Below, in pieces: positions 26,902-38,099 of a DNA stretch of 57,357 bases (position 1 is its first letter; each line of letters begins with the position of its first letter). Source of the DNA: Bacteroidales bacterium (GTDB lineage Bacteria; Bacteroidota; Bacteroidia; Bacteroidales; GWA2-32-17); NCBI GenBank assembly GCA_013314715.1, contig JABUFC010000017.1:1-57357 (forward strand), in the 5' to 3' direction. Both the position numbers and the translations under genes were made by a program. The notes beneath the pieces were generated by a model. The model was not told the origin of the DNA. It made no database searches and saw only the letters and a program-made list of their open reading frames with translations.

Positions 26902-27960
26902 ATGAAGACGCTTGTAACTTTCTGTTTATTAATATATTCGGCTGTATTGTTGGCTCAAAAACAAATATATACAACCCATATCGTTAAGAATTTCCCTGTT
27001 ACTACTACTACTACATTATATATAGAAAACTTTAATGGGGATATAGAATTTGAACTATGGAATCAAAATAATGTGGAAGCGCAGGTAACATTTGAAGTAA
27101 TTACACCTAAGATCGAAAAGGCTAAACAATTTTTACAAGCTTTTACATTAAATACTTTTGCTGATTCTAGTTTAGTTAAATTCATTTCACTTGTTAATCG
27201 TGATATGTTAGATAAATCGTTTAATAATGGGCGGTCAACATTTAAAATACATTATCATTTAAAAATACCGGTGTATTTAAACCTAAATATTAAAAATAAA
27301 TATGGAGATATTATTCTAACTGAGACTTCGGGAGCTATTGATATTAAGTTAAGGTATGGTAAATGTACGATCAATCAATTAACTGCAGATGAGTCGAAAC
27401 CTATTCCACAATTAGATTTAGCTTATGCTTCGTGCAGTATTCAAAAGGCGAACTGGCTTAATATTGAAGCAGATTATAGTGTGTTAAAAGTTAATAAGGC
27501 GATTGGAATAATTTTACAATCGAAGTATTCGGATGTGATCATAGACGATATTTATTCGCTAAAAATTACTTCAAAATACGACCAAATAGAGCTTAAAAAT
27601 ATATCAAAATTTAATTCGGATATCAATTATTCGCATGTTAATATTGGTTTTTTAAAAACAGAATTTCAAGCTACAGCCAAATATTCACCTATATATATCA
27701 AAGATTTATATGAAGAGTTTACTTCGGTAACATGCGATTTGTATTATTCCGATTTTACAGCAAAAATAAATTCGCAATCTTGTTTTAAAATAAGTTCCAC
27801 TGTTGAATATGGTAAAAATAATTTGCCTCGTCGAAGCAATGTTGATAATATTATTACTCCTACCTCGATGAAAACAAACGGAACAGTAGGCTGTATAAAA
27901 GGAGCTTCATCGCAGGTAAATATTGTTGCTAAATACGGGGATATCAATTTTATTGAGTAA
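26902..27960 (+). CDS. Secreted beta-solenoid protein, adhesin-like (DUF4097-type)
   Basis: 352 residues from the ATG at 26902; a TTG 21 bases upstream is less likely. Signal peptide MKTLVTFCLLIYSAVLLAQ. The rest shows repeated short strands (YIENFNGDIEFELW, LNIKNKYGDIILTET, LQSKYSDVIIDDI, AKYGDINFIE) typical of the putative-adhesin beta-solenoid family. In other Bacteroidota such genes often sit near sigma/anti-sigma genes; none is seen here. The 3' end overlaps the convergent dehydrogenase gene by 11 bp. Confidence 0.72.
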   Translation: MKTLVTFCLLIYSAVLLAQKQIYTTHIVKNFPVTTTTTLYIENFNGDIEFELWNQNNVEAQVTFEVITPKIEKAKQFLQAFTLNTFADSSLVKFISLVNRDMLDKSFNNGRSTFKIHYHLKIPVYLNLNIKNKYGDIILTETSGAIDIKLRYGKCTINQLTADESKPIPQLDLAYASCSIQKANWLNIEADYSVLKVNKAIGIILQSKYSDVIIDDIYSLKITSKYDQIELKNISKFNSDINYSHVNIGFLKTEFQATAKYSPIYIKDLYEEFTSVTCDLYYSDFTAKINSQSCFKISSTVEYGKNNLPRRSNVDNIITPTSMKTNGTVGCIKGASSQVNIVAKYGDINFIE

Positions 27961-30877
27961 TTGTACTTTCTTTTTTTAATGCTTCGTATATAATTTGTAC
28001 AGGGTGTTTGGCAATAATTCCTGTTCCATCTTTTATTTGTTGTCGACAACTAGTGCCATTGGCTGCAATAATAGTGTCCTTTGAAGCCTTTCGAATGGTT
28101 GGGAATAAAATTATATCTCCGATTTGCATCGAAAGATTGTAATGTTCTTTCTCAAAGCCAAAGCTGCCAGCCATACCACAACAACTACTAGGAATTTCCT
28201 TAACGTTAAAGTTTTTTGGAATACTCAAAAAGTCAATAATTATTTGTTTTTGAGCAATCGCTTTAAATTGACAATGTACATGAACCAATATCTTTTGTGG
28301 CTGATCTGTAAAATAATCGCGATTTATTTTCCCTTTATTAAATTCTTTTACAATAAATTCTTCGATGGTGTATGTTTGACGAGCTATTTGTTGTGAAATA
28401 GCAATTTGCTTTGGGTTTGAAAAATCAAGATACTCGTCTCTAAAGCTTAATATGGCAGAAGGTTCTATGCCTATAATGGCACTATAAGGTGATACAAGCG
28501 AAACAATTTTGTTAATATTGTTAGATGCAATACGTTGTGCTTTTTTTATTAAACCTTTAGAAATATAAGTTCTTCCACTTTCCATGGGTGGTAATATGTG
28601 TACCTTATAACCTAATCTTTCAAGCAATAAAACAGCATATATGCCTAAATCACTTTCTAAATAATTGGTGAATTCATCGTTAAAGAGGTAAACGTCGTAT
28701 TGTTCTTTAATGGTTGAATGTTTTTTGCTCCATTGATAAAACGATTGTTTGGCTAATGTTGGAAAATTACGGTTAGGGGCAATTTTAAGTGTAGATTTTA
28801 AAATCGATTTAGTATGGTTATTTTTTAGAATAAAATTTGTTATAGGTCGAATTATTTTTCCTAATTGATATAGTTTAGTGATATGAGCTACCGTCCAATT
28901 TCTGATTGGAATACGGTGTTTTTCATAATAATGTTGAAGATATTCGGCTTTGAATTTAGCCATATCAATATTTGATGGACATTCGGTCTTACAAGCTTTG
29001 CATGATAGGCACAAATCGAGTATTTGATAGAGTTCTTTATTTTTGTAAGGATTTGAGTGTGTACTTAAAATTTCTCTTAACATATTGGCTCGTGCTCGTG
29101 TAGTATGGGTTTCGTTGCGAGTTGCCATATAGGTTGGGCACATTGTACCACCCATTTCTGCTGATTTTCGACAATCGGCACTCCCGTTACATTTTTCAAT
29201 AGCAGCTAAATAACCACCATCGTTTTTAAAATCAAAAAATGTTGTTTTTGCAGTATCAGTATAATTATCGTGAAAGCGAAGATTGCTATCCATAGGAGGA
29301 GTATCGATAATTTTACCAGGGTTGAATATATTTTTTACGTCCCAAGTATATTTCAGTTTTTTAAGTATTTGATACACCTCGTCACCAAACATAAATGGTA
29401 TAAATTCACCTCTTAGTCGTCCATCACCATGTTCGCCGCTGAGTGAACCTTTATATTTTTTTACTAATTGAGCTGTTTGTTCGGCTACTTGACGGAAAAT
29501 TTTTTTATCATTGTTTGATTTTAAATTAAGTACAGGTCGAAGGTGTATTTCACCAGTGCCAATATGAGCATAGTAAACACACGATAAACCTAAACGATTT
29601 AACATTTGTTCCATATCGTGCATATAATCGGCAAGGAACTCAGGGTGTACGGCAGTATCTTCAATAACGGCTACAGGCTTTTTATGACCTTCCATATTGC
29701 TTAAAACTCCTAAGCCAGCTTTACGTAAGTTCCAAACTTTTTTTGTGTTATTTCCTTCTATTAAAGGGAATGCATAACCTAATCCTTTCGATTTTAAATC
29801 AATAATAAGGTTTTGAGCTTTATTACGTATGTCGTCGTAGTTTGATGATACAAATTCAACAATTAAAATGCTGGCAGGGTTGCCTTCAACGAAATAGCGA
29901 TTACTGAGTTGTTCTTTATTTTTAGAAGCTAATTGTAAAATGGTGTTATCCATAAGTTCAACGCTTGTAGGTTGATAAGCTAAAGCAACGAGATTGGCTT
30001 TATACGACTCGTGCAGATGGTTTAAGTGAACACATAATAATCCAACGCAATTAGGGGGAGTTGCAACTAAATTTAATTTTGCTTCAGTTATAAAGAAAAG
30101 TGTTCCTTCGCTTCCAGCAATTAGCTTGCAGAGATTAATTTTTTCAGTTGAAGTGCTATTAAAAACAGAGCATTGTAATAATAAATCTAAGGCATACCCC
30201 ATATTTCGTCTTGCCAAGCGACTGTCGGGATAAGCTTCTTTTATTTTGTTTTGTATCGATATATCAGATAACCAATATTTTAATTGCCTATAAATATTGC
30301 CTTCTAAGGTTTGTAGTTGGCATTTAGCTTCAAATTCATCGTTACTTAAGGCTTTAAAAGTGGTAAAAGTGCCGTCGGCAAGAAATCCGCTTACCTCAAG
30401 AAGATGGTCTCGAGTGCTTCCATATATTAATGAACGAGCACCACACGAATTATTTCCAATCATGCCGCCTATAGTGCAACGATTAGATGTAGATGTTTCA
30501 GGTCCAAAAAATAAACCGTAGGGAGCTAATTGCTTATTAAGTTCATCTAAAATTACACCTGGTTGAACAGTTACCCAATGTTCTTCGAGATTTATTTCGA
30601 GTATTTGATTCATATACTTCGATATATCAACCACTAACCCGCTACCAACTACCTGACCGGCAAGAGAAGTGCCCGCTCCTCTTGGAATTAAAGCAATATT
30701 ATTCTCATTGGCTAATTGAATAAGTGTAGCAATATCGTCTTTATTTTTAGGGTAAGCAACGCCTATAGGCATTTCGCGATAAACCGAAGCATCGGTTGCA
30801 TAGAGGGTTTTGTATGTGAACGAGGTATAAATTTCACCGCTAAACGATGTTTTTATTTTTTCTATTATATCGTTCAT
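27950..30877 (-). CDS. FAD-linked oxidoreductase fused to Fe-S subunit (YdiJ/GlcD-GlpC-like)
   Basis: 975 residues. An N-terminal FAD-binding domain with PRGAGTSLAGQVVG near 60 and IGGMIGNNSCG near 140; a FAD-oxidase C-terminal domain to about 545; a Cys-rich segment (CNGSADCRKS...GTMCP near 562); a 4Fe-4S motif CLSCKACKTECP near 626; and a C-terminal CCG domain with SSCCGMAGSFG near 900. The layout is that of the YdiJ type: D-lactate or D-2-hydroxyglutarate dehydrogenases feeding electrons to the quinone pool. Substrate not determinable here. The upstream -7 match (TTACTTTG) has one mismatch. Confidence 0.93.
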   Translation of the reverse strand: MNDIIEKIKTSFSGEIYTSFTYKTLYATDASVYREMPIGVAYPKNKDDIATLIQLANENNIALIPRGAGTSLAGQVVGSGLVVDISKYMNQILEINLEEHWVTVQPGVILDELNKQLAPYGLFFGPETSTSNRCTIGGMIGNNSCGARSLIYGSTRDHLLEVSGFLADGTFTTFKALSNDEFEAKCQLQTLEGNIYRQLKYWLSDISIQNKIKEAYPDSRLARRNMGYALDLLLQCSVFNSTSTEKINLCKLIAGSEGTLFFITEAKLNLVATPPNCVGLLCVHLNHLHESYKANLVALAYQPTSVELMDNTILQLASKNKEQLSNRYFVEGNPASILIVEFVSSNYDDIRNKAQNLIIDLKSKGLGYAFPLIEGNNTKKVWNLRKAGLGVLSNMEGHKKPVAVIEDTAVHPEFLADYMHDMEQMLNRLGLSCVYYAHIGTGEIHLRPVLNLKSNNDKKIFRQVAEQTAQLVKKYKGSLSGEHGDGRLRGEFIPFMFGDEVYQILKKLKYTWDVKNIFNPGKIIDTPPMDSNLRFHDNYTDTAKTTFFDFKNDGGYLAAIEKCNGSADCRKSAEMGGTMCPTYMATRNETHTTRARANMLREILSTHSNPYKNKELYQILDLCLSCKACKTECPSNIDMAKFKAEYLQHYYEKHRIPIRNWTVAHITKLYQLGKIIRPITNFILKNNHTKSILKSTLKIAPNRNFPTLAKQSFYQWSKKHSTIKEQYDVYLFNDEFTNYLESDLGIYAVLLLERLGYKVHILPPMESGRTYISKGLIKKAQRIASNNINKIVSLVSPYSAIIGIEPSAILSFRDEYLDFSNPKQIAISQQIARQTYTIEEFIVKEFNKGKINRDYFTDQPQKILVHVHCQFKAIAQKQIIIDFLSIPKNFNVKEIPSSCCGMAGSFGFEKEHYNLSMQIGDIILFPTIRKASKDTIIAANGTSCRQQIKDGTGIIAKHPVQIIYEALKKESTITQ

Positions 30878-31208
30878 CTTTTTTTTTAGGCAAAGTAAAT
30901 GATAATTTTTTAATTCTTCTTTTACTAAATTTCAATACTGATTTAGTATTTTTTTAATTGTCTATTTAAAAAAGCAAAAATGGAGATCTTTGCAAAAATC
31001 TTTTTTATTCTCATTTAGTTGAGAAGAATAAGTAATCTTTCTTTTATAAATTGATTGATGGCAATGGTTAAACCTGCTATTTGTTAAAACTAAAAAAAAT
31101 TACAATCCTCAACTATCATTATTTTCTGGGTACTTAAAATTAAAACTTACATCATTGATTATCAATATCAAAAATTTTATTTTTAAATTATTTTGGACAG
31201 CACTGGAT
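30878..31208. other. Gene-free 330-bp gap between the dehydrogenase and gyrB
   Basis: AT-rich. It holds the leader of the dehydrogenase gene at its left end and the region after gyrB at its right end. I see a 13-bp perfect palindrome at 31154-31166 (ATTGATTATCAAT), but no convincing terminator with a T tract, no RNA gene and no ORF that looks real. Confidence 0.5.
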
Positions 31209-33227
<2,019 letters not shown>

Positions 33228-33310
33228 TTAGTTACCAACATCAAAACCATTAATTGTTCATATCTTTTTTAAGAATGAAAAATGGTTTGATAAATTTTAT
33301 TTTTTTTAAG

Positions 33311-34414
33311 CTAAATAGCTTTTTTATAGTTTATTACAGCTTTTTTGTATTGCAATAAAAGCTCATCAAAAACTTCTTTTACAGATTCAATTTTATTTGT
33401 TTTATAGGCATTGGCTCCGCAAAAGGCAAATCCATTTTCCATATTGCCTTGGGCAGAGTTAAATAATGCTTTGGCAATACAGTAGGGAGCTTCTTTGTAG
33501 TTGCAAGTTTTTAAACACTTCCAAGGGCAGTTAATGGGCATTTTTTCGCCATGTTCGACTTTTTCTAAGAAATCGTTTTTAAACGCTCTACCAGGCAAAC
33601 CTACAGGGCTTTGTATAATGGAAATATCATCTTTTTCAGAAAACAAATATTGTTTTTTAAAGTTCAAATCGGCATCGCATTCATAGGTAGGCACAAAACG
33701 TGAGCCCAATTTAACAGCATCGGCGCCAACGCTCATAATAGCTGCAATGTCTTCTCCTGTGTATATTCCTCCGGCTGCTATTATGGGTATGCTGGTTTTG
33801 TATTCTTCTCTAAAAGGTTTAATTACTTGGTATGTTTCCTTAATTATATCGCTCAATAAGAAGGTGTTGTTTTCAATGTCAGTTTTTTTAAATCCTAAAT
33901 GCCCCCCTGCTAATGGACCTTCTACGGCAATGGCATCGGGAACTCTATGATAATGTTTAGACCAGTAGTCGAAAATAAGATGAGCGGCTCTTGCCGAAGA
34001 TACTTTAGGTATAATTTTAGTACCGGCGTTGTCAATCATTTCAAAACTAAGGTTTTCGGGCAATTTTAAAAATAAACCGGCACCTATAAATACTAAATCA
34101 ATTTTTTCTTGTATGGCAACTTTAAGCAAATCGTCAAAATCGCTAACAGCCATCATAATATTGACACCAAGAAGGCCGCGTATGGCTGTTTTTTTAGCTT
34201 TGCGAATTTCTTTTCTAAGACCTATAAGGTTCGATTCACGAAAGTTTTTTTCGTATCCGGGTTCGGTCATGCCAATACCAACAGCAGAAATAACGCCTGC
34301 ACCACCTTGATTGGCAACTGCAGCAGCTAAACCTGATAATGAAACGCAAACACCCATGCCACCTTGTATAATGGGAGTTTCTAAAATTTTGTTGCCGATG
34401 GATATGGGCTTCAT
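33311..34414 (-). CDS. Nitronate monooxygenase family protein with Cys-rich tail
   Basis: 367 residues from the ATG at 34414, chosen because a -7 element lies at 34462-34469. A TIM-barrel FMN enzyme: IIQGGMGVCVSLSGLAAAVANQGGAGVISAVGIG at the N-terminus and AAGGIYTGEDIAAIMSVGADAVKLGSRF for the phosphate-binding region. The C-terminal ~75 residues carry a Cys cluster (CPWKCLKTC, then YCIAKA, then FCGANAY) not found in classic 2-nitropropane dioxygenases. It may be a variant with another redox or metal role. Substrate unknown. Same strand as gyrB, separated by 137 bp. Confidence 0.85.
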   Translation of the reverse strand: MKPISIGNKILETPIIQGGMGVCVSLSGLAAAVANQGGAGVISAVGIGMTEPGYEKNFRESNLIGLRKEIRKAKKTAIRGLLGVNIMMAVSDFDDLLKVAIQEKIDLVFIGAGLFLKLPENLSFEMIDNAGTKIIPKVSSARAAHLIFDYWSKHYHRVPDAIAVEGPLAGGHLGFKKTDIENNTFLLSDIIKETYQVIKPFREEYKTSIPIIAAGGIYTGEDIAAIMSVGADAVKLGSRFVPTYECDADLNFKKQYLFSEKDDISIIQSPVGLPGRAFKNDFLEKVEHGEKMPINCPWKCLKTCNYKEAPYCIAKALFNSAQGNMENGFAFCGANAYKTNKIESVKEVFDELLLQYKKAVINYKKAI

Positions 34415-34461
34415 AACGTTTTGACTATAAAACATAAAATGTAAATAAATGGTTAACATTG

Positions 34462-34469
34462 CAAAGGTA
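34462..34469 (-). promoter_or_regulatory. -7 element of the nitronate monooxygenase-like gene
   Basis: TACCTTTG on the minus strand (34469-34462). It lies upstream of the longest possible frame (34459), so the true start is probably ATG 34414. Confidence 0.5.
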
Positions 34470-34598
34470 CTGCATTTTGTGAGCGTTATTTTTCTTTGAA
34501 TACTATTAGCGACTAAATAGTCGTTTTAATATGGATTAGGGATGAAATGTGATAAAAATAGTGATTAAAAGATTTTATCTTAGGGACGAAAAAAAAGT

Positions 34599-35435
34599 TT
34601 ATTTCCATTCTTCAAATAATTTTTCAAAGCTTTTTGATAATGGAAGCTCGATATCTTTGATAGTTAGAATAATATTTTTTTCGTTGTAACTGCTTTTTAT
34701 TTTTTTTATATATTGAATATTTACCAAATAAGAGCGATGGCATTGTTTAATGCCTGAATTTTCATCGAAAATTGATTTTACTTTTGATAAGGTTGTTCGA
34801 ACTAATTGATGGTTTAGTTCGTTGTTGTTCATCCAATAAACGTTAATATAATTTCCCGAAGCTTGAATATACACTAAACTATGAAGTGCAATAGTTAGCG
34901 AATCTTTTTTATAATTGGATTCGATAGTAATTACTTTTTCAATTTTTCCTTTTTTATAGGCAGATATTCTTTTGGCACTTTCAACATGTTTACGCAAAAG
35001 CCTGTTGCGGTTATACACAATCAAAATAGATATGGGAATAGTAGCAATGAGTAATAAATTAACAAAAAAGTAGAAATTAAACTCAACAATATTCAATATT
35101 TTGTAGTAAACAATAAAATCGCCAAAATAAATATTTACCAACAACCACAAATTCCATAGAATTTCCTTTTTAATTCTCCATTTATGCGGTATAAATAAAC
35201 GAGGGAATAGATTAGGTATAATTAATAGGTTAGTGCTTAATGTAAATAGATTGATAATGAAAAATCCAGCAATGATATATAATTTTTGAGTGAACGACAA
35301 TGAATTGATGTTAATAGGTTGAAATAACATGAGAAAAGCAATGATACCCAAGCTAAGAAAAAAAATAATCTTAGCGTTTTGCTTTAAATTATTATTAAAT
35401 GGATAAGGTTTATTTAAAAATTTGAAATACTTCAT
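34599..35435 (-). CDS. Membrane-bound LytTR-domain transcription regulator
   Basis: 278 residues. Four membrane helices in the first ~145 residues, a short linker, then a LytTR DNA-binding domain (about 165-278) with VYIQASGNYINVYW and the signature CHRSYLVN. No receiver domain, so it is a one-component membrane regulator rather than a response regulator. It follows lptD on the same strand with a 50-bp gap. That suggests it is made with the outer-membrane assembly protein and may sense envelope state; this is inference. Confidence 0.87.
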   Translation of the reverse strand: MKYFKFLNKPYPFNNNLKQNAKIIFFLSLGIIAFLMLFQPININSLSFTQKLYIIAGFFIINLFTLSTNLLIIPNLFPRLFIPHKWRIKKEILWNLWLLVNIYFGDFIVYYKILNIVEFNFYFFVNLLLIATIPISILIVYNRNRLLRKHVESAKRISAYKKGKIEKVITIESNYKKDSLTIALHSLVYIQASGNYINVYWMNNNELNHQLVRTTLSKVKSIFDENSGIKQCHRSYLVNIQYIKKIKSSYNEKNIILTIKDIELPLSKSFEKLFEEWK

Positions 35436-35485
35436 GGATAAAAAATATCTGCGAAGATACGAATATTTTGATTGGAATTTATGTT

Positions 35486-38092
35486 CTAAAAATTATCTAA
35501 GAATGGACGTTTACGAGCCAATTTCAAATCTTGCAATACCGACGATTTTACATTTATTTGAAAACTATAGCTTCGGTATGTTCCAAATGGAATCCACGAA
35601 AGACGCATTTCCCAGCAATGTAAGTCGCGATAAATATTCAAATTGGTATAAGTGAATTTTTTACTGATGAAATCATATCCTGACGAGAACGAAATTTTCC
35701 ATTTTTGCGTAAGACTTACGTCGCCCGAAAAGCTTAACGTTTGAATGGTACGTGGTTCTAACTTCTGACTTTGAACATTAAACGAATTAGATTGATTTAA
35801 GCTATATGATACTTGTAAGGTCCATGGAATTTTAAAGTCAACGTAGTAATTCATATAATCGTCGGGTAGTCCTGCAGCAACTGCTGCTTGTCGTGCAATT
35901 TCAGTTGTTTGGGCTACTTTGTTATTTGTAAAGCCATCGGAATTGATAGAAACACTCGACGAAATACTTGCTTGGATAAGATTAGCCAGTTTTTTGCTTC
36001 GGTTGTATTCAAACGTATTGATATATCTGCCTAAACTATCGAAAGTATAAACATTGTAAGTTGCATTAGCATAAATATTTAACATTTTAAATAGCATAGT
36101 TCTTGCCTGAATTTGTATGGGCTGCCAATTAAGTGAATCGAGTGCTAAGTTGTAACTCGAATTGATGGATAGCTGGTCTAATAATGTGATTTTGTTAATT
36201 TTATTGGCAGTATCGTTTTTCGATTTCATCTTCATCTCAAATTGATTGTTGAGCGAAAAGTTTAGCATTCCATATTTTCCTGATGGAGGTGAACCAAAGA
36301 TTCCATTCTGAAAAATAGAATAGGTTTCTGTATTTCCACTAATATCTTTTTGGGTAGTTTTGTAATAAAGACGGGTGTAATCCGGACGATATGAAAAACT
36401 TACTGTAGGGGTCATTAAATGACGTAGCCCTTTAAATCGGATGTTTTGGTTTTTGGGTAAATAAAATCCATAGATTTGTGTAGAAAGTGGCAATGAAAAA
36501 GACCAGTCGCCCGAACGGGCAGGTTTTTGGATGGTATCTATAGCTAAGTGAGCAAAAATAGTATCGTTTCCACTAATTTGAGTAGGTACCCATTCTTTGT
36601 TTATGGTTGATAAATACCAGCGTTCGGTATAGGTGAGCGATGGGTTTAAATTAAAATATTTTAAAAGCTTAAAATTAGCAGAAACAGGGACACTGTGTTT
36701 TATGCCATTTCGCATTTGATGTAAGGTTTGTTCGGTTAAAATATTTTTTTCTTTTGCCTGTATGCTATTTTGGAAATTCGAGCTGTATGAAATACCTATT
36801 TTTTTTAATAATGTTTTTCGCGACATACTAAAATATATATCGGGCAATTGTAATGTTATGGTACTATCGGTAAAATTTTGGCTATGACGTAGGTTTGCCG
36901 AAAGGTTGAACGGAGAGTTTGGCCATTGCTGACGATACGATACACTCGATTGCATTTCGCTGCGTAAGCGGTTTTGATAGCTATACATATTGTAGCGATT
37001 ATATGTTTGTGAGCCTATATTTACATTAGCCGAAAAGCTGTGAAAGGGATGGGCTTTATAATCCTGTGAATGATTCCAACGAATGTAGTAAGCTTTATTG
37101 TTTTGATAATTAGGTAATCCCTTTTCGCTGACAATGATGTTGCTATAAGAAAAATTAAAATTACCGGTATATTTATACCTTTTTTTATAGTTCGACAAAA
37201 GGCTTGCTCCCCAAGAACCTTTGGTATAAGCTTCGCCAATTACAGACAAATCCATATAATCGCTAATAGCAAAATAGTATCCACCATTACGCAGAAAAAA
37301 ACCTCGCTGTTCTTCTTCGCCGTATTCGGGAATTAATACACCCGACTTATTCCCTTTTTTGTTTGGGAAAAAGCCAAATGGAATTCCCAGTGGTATGGGG
37401 ACGTCTTCAATTACCAGATAAGCTGGTCCTGAAACAATTTTATCGTTGGGAATGACTTTAGCTTTTGAAAGAGTGATATAAAAATGAGGATGTTCTAAGT
37501 TGCAAGTTGTATAATGAGCGTTGGTAAGACAAACGTGGTTATCTTCGAATTTTTTGGTTTTAGACCCGTATAAGTAGCCGCCCGATTGCTCGGTAGTAAC
37601 ATCGGTAATGATACCTTTTTTGGTATTGAAGTTATATCGGAGTGTCTTGGCTTCAAAATTTTCAGAGCCATCTTTAAAATTGGGCTTATCAATTTCTTTG
37701 CCGGTAGAATCTATTTGTCCTTTGGCAAATGCCTCATTTTGGCTCATATCGATTTCGATATAATGCGATTTTAATTCGGTTTCTTGATATTGAATAGTAG
37801 ATTTATTATATAGGTATGCTTTTTTTTGCGTTAAATCCATTACTAATGAGTCTTCTGATGAATAATTAACGGGAGCCTCAAGTTTGAATTTTTTTTTATT
37901 AACTCCAACCTTTAAACTATCTTTTTTAGTTGTATCAACGGATATTTTAAGACTGTCATTATAATTTTGAGCGTTTGAAATATGCATGAAAGCCAGCGAT
38001 ATAATGCCAACGAAAAAAAATTTATACTTTCGTATGAATATACTATCTTTGTGCAATGATGGTTTAATTTTTGAAGCCTCAAAACTAATCAT
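35486..38092 (-). CDS. lptD: LPS-assembly protein LptD homologue
   Basis: 868 residues. Signal segment KFFFVGIISLAFMHISNAQ after a long basic N-region; no other ATG lies between residue 1 and the signal, so I keep 38092 although a TTG at codon 13 is possible. An OstA/LptA-like domain (about 70-170: KAYLYNKSTIQYQETELKSHYIEID) is followed by the LptD-type segment with a Cys pair (CLTNAHYTTC, near 200) and IPLGIPFGFFPNKKGNKSG, then a long beta barrel. It inserts LPS into the outer leaflet. Its start lies only 7 bp from the divergent amidase gene. Confidence 0.88.
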   Translation of the reverse strand: MISFEASKIKPSLHKDSIFIRKYKFFFVGIISLAFMHISNAQNYNDSLKISVDTTKKDSLKVGVNKKKFKLEAPVNYSSEDSLVMDLTQKKAYLYNKSTIQYQETELKSHYIEIDMSQNEAFAKGQIDSTGKEIDKPNFKDGSENFEAKTLRYNFNTKKGIITDVTTEQSGGYLYGSKTKKFEDNHVCLTNAHYTTCNLEHPHFYITLSKAKVIPNDKIVSGPAYLVIEDVPIPLGIPFGFFPNKKGNKSGVLIPEYGEEEQRGFFLRNGGYYFAISDYMDLSVIGEAYTKGSWGASLLSNYKKRYKYTGNFNFSYSNIIVSEKGLPNYQNNKAYYIRWNHSQDYKAHPFHSFSANVNIGSQTYNRYNMYSYQNRLRSEMQSSVSYRQQWPNSPFNLSANLRHSQNFTDSTITLQLPDIYFSMSRKTLLKKIGISYSSNFQNSIQAKEKNILTEQTLHQMRNGIKHSVPVSANFKLLKYFNLNPSLTYTERWYLSTINKEWVPTQISGNDTIFAHLAIDTIQKPARSGDWSFSLPLSTQIYGFYLPKNQNIRFKGLRHLMTPTVSFSYRPDYTRLYYKTTQKDISGNTETYSIFQNGIFGSPPSGKYGMLNFSLNNQFEMKMKSKNDTANKINKITLLDQLSINSSYNLALDSLNWQPIQIQARTMLFKMLNIYANATYNVYTFDSLGRYINTFEYNRSKKLANLIQASISSSVSINSDGFTNNKVAQTTEIARQAAVAAGLPDDYMNYYVDFKIPWTLQVSYSLNQSNSFNVQSQKLEPRTIQTLSFSGDVSLTQKWKISFSSGYDFISKKFTYTNLNIYRDLHCWEMRLSWIPFGTYRSYSFQINVKSSVLQDLKLARKRPFLDNF
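38044..38051 (+). promoter_or_regulatory. -7 element for the amidase, inside lptD
   Basis: TATCTTTG (38044-38051) fits TAnnTTTG, within the first codons of lptD on the other strand. The predicted leader to the ATG at 38100 is about 40 bases. No -33 element seen. Confidence 0.5.
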
Positions 38093-38099
38093 TTTTTTA

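Noticed and set aside
35422-35655. 77-codon plus-strand open frame between the LytTR gene and lptD
   Set aside because: It mostly overlaps the 3' end of lptD in antisense and has no protein-like features.
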